Shown: piece after piece, positions 56,901 through 64,000 of the stretch
Layout of the letters: every line of letters begins with the position of its first letter
Position numbering within the stretch: position 1 is the first letter of the stretch
NCBI GenBank assembly: GCA_028583605.1
Contig: CM053327.1
Span: 16,045,629 to 16,109,628 of the forward strand
DNA: 64,000 nucleotides
From: Dastarcus helophoroides
Taxonomy: Eukaryota; Arthropoda; Insecta; Coleoptera; Bothrideridae
Direction of reading: 5' to 3'
Made by a program: the position numbers and the translations under genes
The notes under the pieces: generated by a model
What the model saw: only the letters and a program-made list of their open reading frames with translations
What the model was told of the DNA's origin: nothing
Database searches by the model: none

Positions 56901-57965
56901 TAAAAATACTAATGATTTCTAATACTAATATGTGACTTATCGCCACCATCTACTATTGTAAAGTTTACATGAATCATTGACATCTGACTTACAATAACAA
57001 CATGAAATCAATTTAGATGTAAGATATGTGAGACAGAGAAAATAGCATAAGAGCTGAATTTGTTTATATCGTAGCATAATAGAATGATAAAGAAAACGCT
57101 TCTTTTCTGCTATTGCATCTAACAAGGACAAGAAGATTGGGATTTGCAGAAGTAAAACATTGCTTTAATCGCTGTCGATATACACGACCAAATAAAACGT
57201 GCAAAAATTATCTAGTATTTTTTCTCCCAAAGAGCTGAAAAGCTTCATACGAATTGCAAACAATGAAGAATCTTGTAAAAAAAAATGGAAACAACTGTTA
57301 TAAAGTACATTAAAAATTGTTGAGATTTGCGAAGCTGTGGAAGAAAGTCAGTAACCGGGGACATATTCTAAAACACATTGTTGTTATTTCCCAACGATTT
57401 TTTTTTCTCATTATAGATGCCAAAACTATCAAATAGCTCGGTACTGATCTAAGGAGTGCAGGCGACTAACTAAACTCCTCCAAGCTCTTAGCTCCTCCAG
57501 CCAAAGGGCTACATCTGGTGGAGAAATGGGGGCAGCAGATGACGACCGCAGCCTTCCGATTAAATGGGCGCCAGGTAGTTTCCTGGTACCGCTACTTGCC
57601 TCCCTTAGACTAGAAACTACCAAACAAAAATTAACGGGACTCAAATTGGTGAGAAGTAACTCCAGAAATTGACTCGAAAACGGGAAATCACTTTTTATCA
57701 CCTTGCCTTACAAAACTCGACAACCTAAATGTCAACAACACTACTTAAAACTTTAAATAAATACAATTTATAAAAGAAGGGATAAACGCAAATAATCCAA
57801 TAAACACGATACAAATGTAGAGATATATTAATAAAAATAAGTATAAAATAAAATTTTAAAAGCATCAATATGAGAGATCCTGAAATCTCAGCAAAATCCA
57901 AAATAGTAATTGTAATAATTAATAAAGATACTGTTTTTTTTTTTGGAACGGACTGCTCCTTGGTT
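56901..57965. other. spacer with a GC-richer patch at 57420-57700
   Basis: No gene assigned. 57420-57700 is clearly richer in GC and carries a 90-codon minus ORF (57429-57701) with a leucine-, serine- and arginine-rich sequence and no recognised domain. It may be a TE scrap or old unique DNA. Confidence 0.35.
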
Positions 57966-57971
57966 CTTTTC

Positions 57972-58094
57972 AAAAATTGAAATACAAATCTTGTCCCCTT
58001 AAAGCAAGAAAGACTAAAAAACACAAGAGTAACCTTTGTTGTGCTTTTTAATTTTTCCTGGTTTTAGGGGACAAGATTTGTATTTCAGTTTTTA
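57972..58094. repeat. palindrome with ~57-bp arms
   Basis: The left arm (57972-58028) runs 'aaaaattgaaatacaaatct', 'tgtcccctta...aacacaa'; the right arm (58038-58094) is its near reverse complement ending 'ttgtatttcagttttt'. The spacer is about 9 bp. Each arm equals the tail of the dispersed repeat at 37450-37500, so this is two copies joined head to head. Confidence 0.8.
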
Positions 58095-58109
58095 AAGATG
58101 TTGCATATG

Positions 58110-59385
58110 AACCCAATATTTCGAAAGGTAACCTATCTACATAAAATAATGTACTAACTGGCAGAGTTTTGAAGTGCATTAGAAGCCTGAAACTAAAGAG
58201 AACATAAGCATCAACCTCATGGATGTATACTAGAAAATTACGTACACTTACCTTTGGTGGTGTGCGGCCTTCATGATTGCAGGAGCATCGTCTATAAGCA
58301 TTTCTAACTACTACATGGAATATCCTGGACTAGCCGCAAAACGATAGCATTAACAAAAATTTATAAGACTCCAAAGATTTCCCACAAGCTGTATTAAAAT
58401 TAGCTCTACACGACAAGCACTTGAAACGAGGCGGTCATAATGAGGTGGCATTCCGCCAGGAGCGGCAGCTCACACGACATTGGAGGCATGAATTCACGAA
58501 ACAGGGACTACCGAAAATGTCGCGATCGTTAAACAAAACCAATGACATTTCGCTACCAATTGACAAATACAGCGGCGCCTAAAATATTTCTGGTTGCTGA
58601 TATTCCACCAGCATCGATTTAAAATAGTATAATCAGTATAAAAGAAAAATGTGAAATAAATGCAATTACAAAGAGTGTGAACGATTATCGACGAAACTTT
58701 TTTCCTTACAGTGAGAGATGCGAACATTTAACACCTGAGGGCAATGAGGAAAAATATTTCATCAAATGGCTAGGTTATTAGCACCGCCGAGACTGACGCA
58801 TTGTTTATATGAATTTATACTCCCTGAACTGTGCAACATGGTGAAATTAACAAATATATATTTCAGCACCACTAATTTTCAGTTATTTAGTTATGAAAAG
58901 GCCGCAGGAAATGAGCGAAAAAGCGAAAGTTTCATTAGAAGTTCCGACGCGGACGGCTCCCGTGATTTACACACACATGCAAAGAGAGGCATTATCTTTT
59001 AATTAAGCGCAACATTCGCCGCTAAACTAATTAATCATTCCAGTTTTGCCGACCATCGTTATTATGTTTAACTAATCGACCATGTTTTCAGCGTGTACTA
59101 CAAATTATATCCAATCAAGGTGGCGCATGTAAACAACAACGAATGCGATCACATTTCGGTCGATTTTAATCATTCGAGCGAATTTTATCCAGATCACATT
59201 TCGATGAGCCTTTTTTCTTTTTGTTAAAAACAGCGTATTTTTAGCGGATGTTTCATCAGTAAATTGCTAAAGAACAGCAGGAAACAAGTATATATTACAA
59301 TTGCACTTTTCTTAGTGTCACCCATCATAAAATAGAACGTAACTTCGATGACATTAAAACTCTGATAGATAAAAAACAAAATACA
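58110..59385. other. spacer, possibly unique host DNA
   Basis: Less AT-rich patches around 58240-58560 and 58900-59160, no TE recognised and no convincing ORF. The 78-codon plus ORF (58766-59002) and 77-codon minus ORF (58494-58727) have no motifs. Confidence 0.35.
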
Positions 59386-59394
59386 AAATAGAAA

Positions 59395-59710
59395 AGCACG
59401 GTAACTCAGGCATGTCAGGGGCGAAACTCTTTGGAATAGAAATGCCACAAAAACAAGATTTTCAAGAAGAACACGATAACTCAGTATATCAACTACACCA
59501 AAGGTGAAATTCTTTCGAAGTGAAAATTGTAAAAAGACAAGGTAGGACAGTAACTGAATATGTCAACCATACCAGGTGCGAAACTCTTCCGGAATAAAAA
59601 GGACAAAAACGGAAGATAGATAAGACCGTAGAGCACTGCAACTCAGTTATGTGGACCACATCAGAAGGGAAACGTTTTAGAAGAGTTTTACTTCTGGTAT
59701 GTTTAATATA
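59395..59710. repeat. foldback-family array interrupted by a LINE
   Basis: Four plus-orientation units can be anchored on 'cacggtaactcag' and its relatives at about 59397, 59472, 59546 and 59634 (periods 75, 74 and 88 bp). At about 59685 the orientation flips ('agaagagttttacttctggt', 'atgtttaatata'). The reversed unit continues beyond the LINE at 61392 with 'ctgagttac'. This is the same plus-then-reverse architecture as at 23985-24340. Confidence 0.7.
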
Positions 59711-61391
59711 GTGTTTTTTTTTTTGTTAAGCAATGGAAATCGTTTACGAACATCTGGAAAGATAACCCAAAGAGTGTCGGACTTCCTGACTGTGGGTACC
59801 GACTAAAACCCTTACTTCTTCGGGCCGGGCCCTTGGCCCCCAATCCCTTCATCGAAACAGTACATTAGTATTGGAGCACTAATGTAAGCTATTTTGCCTA
59901 TAACACACAAAACAAAAAAAAAATGTTCCTAATGGAAGCCGTTCACTATTACAGCCTAGAGAACCATCTTCGATCTTCTGATTTTGGTTGAGATTTCCGG
60001 GTCGTAATCCACTGCTTGCAGAACTAGTTTGTTGAGATGCCTTTTCGCTTTCAACATTGCTCTAGAATTTACCTCGCTGAGGAAATCTCTTACCTTAGGA
60101 AGGTCGACTTCCCTATGAAGTTAATCATTTCTAGCAAACCATGGAGCATCCATGGCTTGTCTTAGAAAGACGTTGTGGAACACCCGAAGTTTCTTCATCT
60201 GGTTATCGGTAGCCTGTGACCCTGTGACCAGGTTACAGATTCGTAGGTTATCGCTGGTCTTATGATTGATGTGTGCAGCAAAACTTTAAGCCCTATTTCT
60301 ACCAATTATTGCTAGCAGCAGTCCCTTTCTGGCTTTGGACACTACATTATCGATATGAGGCTGAAATGTTAATATTTTGTCGAGTATTACTCCTAGATTC
60401 TTTGCCTGAAGTTTCCAGTCGACGTTTTGCCCATGGACATGAATATAATCATATGGTTGGAGCCTTCTGATGAAGAAAACTGCTTGGGTCTTGTCTGCGT
60501 TGACTTTTATTCTCCATGTATAAAAATATTCTAGGAGATCGTTTGTAGCTGTCTGTAGTCATTCTGGACTTAGAGAATTTGCCAATAACGCCGTGTCGTC
60601 AGCGTAGGGTGCCAATGTCGTCTGGTCCGTTCTTGTAATGTCTGCTGTGAACAGACAGTATAGGAACGGTGACAAGGCAGAACCTTGAAGTACGCCATAC
60701 CCCAGGCTATACTGGTTAGACAGTTCCTGTCCCACCTTCACTCTAAATAGGCGCTGGTGCAGAGTTATCCCGCAATGATGCATCTTGTAGACTAATCCTT
60801 GGTGCCAATCTGTGTCAAATGCCTTGGAGATATCGAAGAAAATTGCTTCTACTACCTGATTCCAGTTCATGCTGTGCGTGATTTTTTCAACCACCTGCAG
60901 CAACTGGTCCGAGGTAGAGTGCATTGGTTGGAAGCCAAATTGTTCCTTAGAAATGTTGTCGCAATCACTGATGATGTTCTGCAGACGCTTCTTCAAAATC
61001 CTCTCCGCCACCTTACCCAAGTTGGACAAGAGGCTTATTGGCTTGTAATTTTGGGGAAATTTCCCCGCTTTACCTGGCTTAGGAATGAAGATAACATTTG
61101 CAGATTTCTATCTTGTGGGAAAATACCGATTTTTGAACATTAAATTTGCTATGTCTCCAAAGTATTTGACAGCTTGGTCTGGAAGATTCTTCAGAGCTTG
61201 ATTGGGAATCCCGTCTGGACCTAGTGCCTTCTTGACGTTTAGCTTTTGCAGAAAGCTGTGGAGTTCCTCTGTGTTAGTTGGTCTGATGACGTCTTCTACA
61301 TCTAGCTCTTCCCCCTGAAGATCTTGAATCACCTGTTCCACTCTCTCTCTACGAAGTTGAGATTCACTCCCTCAAGAGTAGCCTCGCAGTG
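59711..61391 (-). mobile_element. 5'-truncated Jockey-like LINE insertion
   Basis: Flanked by TAATATA at 59704-59710 and 61392-61398. Joining the flanks restores a foldback subrepeat ('tctggtatgtt-taatata-ctgagttac'), which confirms both edges. The 3' end lies on the left with an A-rich tail (poly-T on the plus strand, 59714-59724). The insert carries the RT domain and C-terminus only. Confidence 0.85.
59930..61341 (-). pseudogene. Jockey-like reverse transcriptase relic
   Basis: 61341-61108 reads 'FLQKLNVKKALGPDGIPNQA' (the K-A-x-G-P-D-G motif at the RT start). 61029-60559 gives 'VAERILKKRLQNII', 'KEQFGFQPMHSTSDQLLQVV', 'AIFFDISKAFDTDWHQGLVY', 'GVLQGSALSPFLYCLFTADI' and the catalytic box 'APYADDTALLA'. 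A stop follows, then the thumb region ('VNADKTQAVFFI', 'KNLGVILDKILTFQPHI') and a C-terminal tail ending near 59930 ('VRDFLSEVNSRAMLKAKRHL'). Normal order and spacing for a Jockey-clade polymerase. The endonuclease half is lost by 5' truncation, and stops and a frameshift near 61110 kill it. Confidence 0.88.
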
Positions 61392-61500
61392 TAATATACT
61401 GAGTTACTAGATGGGTTCTTTAATACTTTGACCGATTGGTTTGAACATTTAGCAGGTCCAAAATTGGAAAACCAATGACCTGTTTCAATCTTATGTATAT
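61392..61500 (-). repeat. foldback unit edge and half hammerhead-family copy
   Basis: After the resumed foldback unit ('taatatactgagttac'), 61437-61495 belongs to the hammerhead-motif family ('gattggtttgaacattta', 'aaaaccaatgacctgtttca'). On the minus strand only the 3' half of the ribozyme-like motif remains: AAGAT, GAAAC, AG, GTC, ATTGG. The CTGANGA half is missing. Confidence 0.5.
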
Positions 61501-63060
61501 TTTTATTTTCTTTTTATTCAAATTTTCACATCTTGTACACCCCTTAGGAGTTGACAGTTTAAAAGAAATTTTCTTATTTCTTGTTTCTGGGTTCAGTAGT
61601 TGCGATTCTGCATTTATTAATCAGCCGATCACAAGTTTTTGAAAAATTCTTAATTCTTAATAAAAAAGTAAATCTAATTTTTTATAGCAGATAATTTTTT
61701 TGGGATATTTGATTTAGTTGAATTCTGATTTATTATTCGAATGCTTACGATAGGTCATCAAAATTTCCCACTTCAGTTGTTAATGAGGTAACCGTTCGCC
61801 TGTTTGACCCACCAGGTTAATAAAGAATTCAGTAGGTGAAATTATATTGTGCAGTAGTATTGGTGTCAATGTGGAGGCAGGATGTAGTCCCTGGAGAAAT
61901 ACAACGTCGGGCCCCCATGTTTCTACTTGCGATTTATTGTCTATAAAATATTTACGTCCCGCGTCTGAATGACTGCACGGTTGTGGGGAATTGTCTACCG
62001 TCTGGGGCGATGTGACAGGTGATACACCCCAATCACGATTTCGCCGTTTAATTATTCCACACCCCATCGAACCTTCTCCAATAATCGTTTTGAGGAAATT
62101 GATAAAATAATGCCAGTCATTATGGCGAGGCGCCTATACATTTAATAAAGGAGTATTTCGTTATTCCATCCTTCTTGGCGAAATTAATAATAGCCAAGTA
62201 ACCGAGCGGTCGATTTCTATGAATTCCTATCGGAAAAGTTTGTTCATTTAAATTGAGGGATAGTTCTATCATTTTGTCATTTAATTGAAGTTAATGGCAA
62301 CTATTATTGTAACTCTAATGTAACAATTGAAGGATTAAATGTAATAGAAGCGGATTACCACATACAAATATCCGCCAACATTTAGATTTTGCCGCGATTA
62401 TTTTTATTTATGAAATATTTTTGAAGAGAAATATTGAAATTTTGTTCTTATCGGTACTGAAACTTCTTCCTGAAATGTTGAACATAAAGTTAAAATGTTG
62501 CGGCTTTGGCCGAAAATTTGAGATTAAATGTGAGATTAAAATTTCTTAAAAAAACAAAGTTTCCAGGAAAAAAAATGAAATTTCTAGTAAATTTCCAGTA
62601 AACAATAAAATTTTGAAAAAAGACGAAAACAAGAATAACCTTAAAAGAAAATTTGGAATTTATAAAAACTCCGATATTAAAATTACCTGTTTTAAAATGT
62701 TTCAGTTTTTTCTGGGATTTCCTCTTTTTTTAACATTTATATTTGAAACATATAACTTTTTTCTGAAAATTCCGATTTATAAGTAGAGTTGTAATCTTAA
62801 CCAGAAAATTTCAACATGTTTATTTCGGAAATTTACAACAAAAGTTAAAATTTTGCGGATACAGCCGAAAGGAGATAGATTCTGACTAAAATTTTAAACT
62901 AATCACAAGTAGTATCCAAATTATCATTGGTAATTTTATTTTAACATTTTTCCGACCCAGATTGGAACTATTTAAATTATTAATGACAGTTGACACAATA
63001 TGTATGTATCAGAATACTGATACATTTTTTGAAATACAACTACGTGATATCTAAGACCTT
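61500..63060. other. spacer with unassigned ORF and a low-order tract
   Basis: 61780-62067 (minus, 95 codons, starts MGCGIIKRRNRDWG) is richer in GC than its flanks but shows no domain. 62440-62880 is a short low-order phrase tract ('gaaattttgaaaaaaga' type). Nothing else recognised. Confidence 0.4.
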
Positions 63061-63067
63061 TCCATGA

Positions 63068-63277
63068 GCGATAATCTTATCTGTACAGAAATCCAGAACC
63101 GGAACAGTATAAATACGCGGTCGTCTTTTCCTCAGTCAGTCAGTCTGATAGTCACATAGTTAGATAGTCTGATAGTTAAGTGAATCAGAATTGCAGTGTT
63201 CCGAAATAAGTTTGGAAATAAAGTGTTTACAATTCACGCGAAGTTTTAATTATCAAACCGATAAGACGCAACAATAT
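63068..63277 (+). repeat. LTR-like promoter repeat, copy 2
   Basis: Diverged copy of 22605-22845 in the same orientation: 'gcgataatcttatctg', TATA box in 'cagtataaatacgcggtcgt', initiator 'ctcagtcagtcag', 'agatagtctgatagttaag', poly(A) signal 'gaaataaagtgtttac' and the end 'cgcaacaatat'. TATA, initiator and poly(A) signal are all conserved while the spacer between them varies. Confidence 0.6.
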
Positions 63278-63347
63278 AAAAAGTAAGTTATAAAGATATA
63301 AAAAGTTAAAAGAAAAGGTTGTAGCATTGGACTTCGATGTTTCGTTC

Positions 63348-63920
63348 TCATTTGAACTCGTCTGCAATGCATAACAAAGGAAGAAAACAATAAAGAAAAA
63401 AGAAATAGTTAAAAATAATCGACTGAGATGTATAAAAATTTTTTTTTGGAATGAATAGACGTTCCATTAATAATTTACAGTAGTAAAAATTAAAATATTT
63501 AAAGTTTAAGCCACAAGAAACAACTTCTCCGAGAGCTAATATCCTTTCTGGCATTGAATTACACTTGTGGATCACACTTACATGCTCTTGGTGATTACTG
63601 TTGTTAATAACCGAAAGATCTACGACTTGGGGGTATGAGTTCATTTTAACATTTCTACCAAGGCAGTCGTTTGTTTTAGTTTTATCACGGCCAAATATAA
63701 AACTATGAAAAAGACGAAGCGAATCTGCAGAGTTACGTGGTGAAAAATGTGGATCATATTGAAGATTTTTAATAGTATCTTCGCAACAGTTGAATTTAGG
63801 AATATAGTATGTCATATAAAATATGGGTAGAATTTTCAGAAGAATTGGAAAATGAAAAAGTAATTGGAGTGTTCCCTTTAAAAAACCAAAGTTGACTTTG
63901 ATTGTGAAAAAACGCACCAC
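63348..63920 (-). CDS. unrecognised 190-aa ORF
   Basis: The longest ORF outside recognised transposons, on the minus strand, starting MVRFFTIKVNFGF and ending LLCIADEFK. The N-terminal ~40 residues and C-terminal ~25 residues are hydrophobic and could be membrane segments. The middle (about 45-140) is polar and mixed in composition ('NLQYDPHFSPRNSADSLRLF', 'PQVVDLSVINNSNHQEHVSV'), unlike the phrase-derived ORFs elsewhere. In DNA this AT-rich, 190 codons without a stop is unexpected by chance. I recognise no domain. It could be an exon, a retroelement fragment (an LTR-like repeat lies 70 bp away) or a fortuitous ORF. Confidence 0.35.
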   Translation of the reverse strand: MVRFFTIKVNFGFLKGTLQLLFHFPILLKILPIFYMTYYIPKFNCCEDTIKNLQYDPHFSPRNSADSLRLFHSFIFGRDKTKTNDCLGRNVKMNSYPQVVDLSVINNSNHQEHVSVIHKCNSMPERILALGEVVSCGLNFKYFNFYYCKLLMERLFIPKKNFYTSQSIIFNYFFFLYCFLPLLCIADEFK

Positions 63921-64000
63921 CCCGTTATATCACAAACTTATGTCAAATAAAAATTTAACCGGTTGCTTGGACCTTTTGTATTTAACACTTTTTATATCTA

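Noticed and set aside
59395..59710. regular spaced units as a CRISPR array
   Set aside because: The whole unit is repeated, including what would be spacer, and the genome is eukaryotic.

Overview
The window reads as arthropod, most likely insect, nuclear DNA. It is strongly AT-rich and packed with degraded transposable elements typical of insects: mariner, a Tc1/mariner element with DD41D spacing, hAT, a Crypton-type tyrosine recombinase gene, Jockey-like and other non-LTR elements, and Ty3/gypsy-like pieces. The one spliced gene has a 58-bp intron, the usual insect size. I cannot name the species. I found no host protein-coding gene with confidence, so the window is probably intergenic or deep intronic DNA.

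Layout, 0-23 kb: a mariner relic (120-780), a non-LTR reverse transcriptase relic on the minus strand (3250-4640), and an apparently intact 2.24-kb DD41D transposon with 487-bp inverted repeats and a 356-aa transposase (7337-9574). Several kilobases of low-order A-rich or T-rich sequence follow, built from GAAATTT-type phrases. An LTR-like promoter repeat sits at 22605-22845.

23-36 kb: foldback-like arrays of a 75-90 bp subrepeat surround a LINE relic (24400-25735). A repeat family carrying hammerhead-ribozyme-like motifs occurs at 28860-29550 and 31285-31410. A young non-autonomous LTR retrotransposon with identical-looking 244-bp LTRs (32912-35446) lacks all enzymes except an integrase tail. 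It carries a five-unit array of paired hairpins whose stems differ by compensatory changes.

36-54 kb: another A-rich tract (35940-38520), then a Crypton-type tyrosine recombinase gene with an intron and flanking inverted repeats (41420-43044), and a T-rich tract. Next are a LINE RNase H fragment with a perfect 13-bp target duplication (44678-45886), a dead mariner with a 1.15-kb element nested inside it (47771-50215), a 340-bp MITE (51421-51760) and a Jockey-like ORF1 relic (about 51990-53125).

54-64 kb: a dead hAT element with a perfect 8-bp target duplication and a nested MITE (54319-56892), a 57-bp-arm palindrome (57972-58094), and a 5'-truncated Jockey-like LINE inserted precisely into a foldback subrepeat (59711-61391). 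The window closes with a second copy of the LTR-like promoter repeat and an unrecognised 190-aa ORF (63348-63920).

The elements do not form a pathway. They record successive nested insertions. The most interesting items are the covarying hairpin array, the hammerhead-like repeats, the Crypton with inverted repeats, and the intact DD41D element. All reading was by eye; identities, folds and family placements are not computed.
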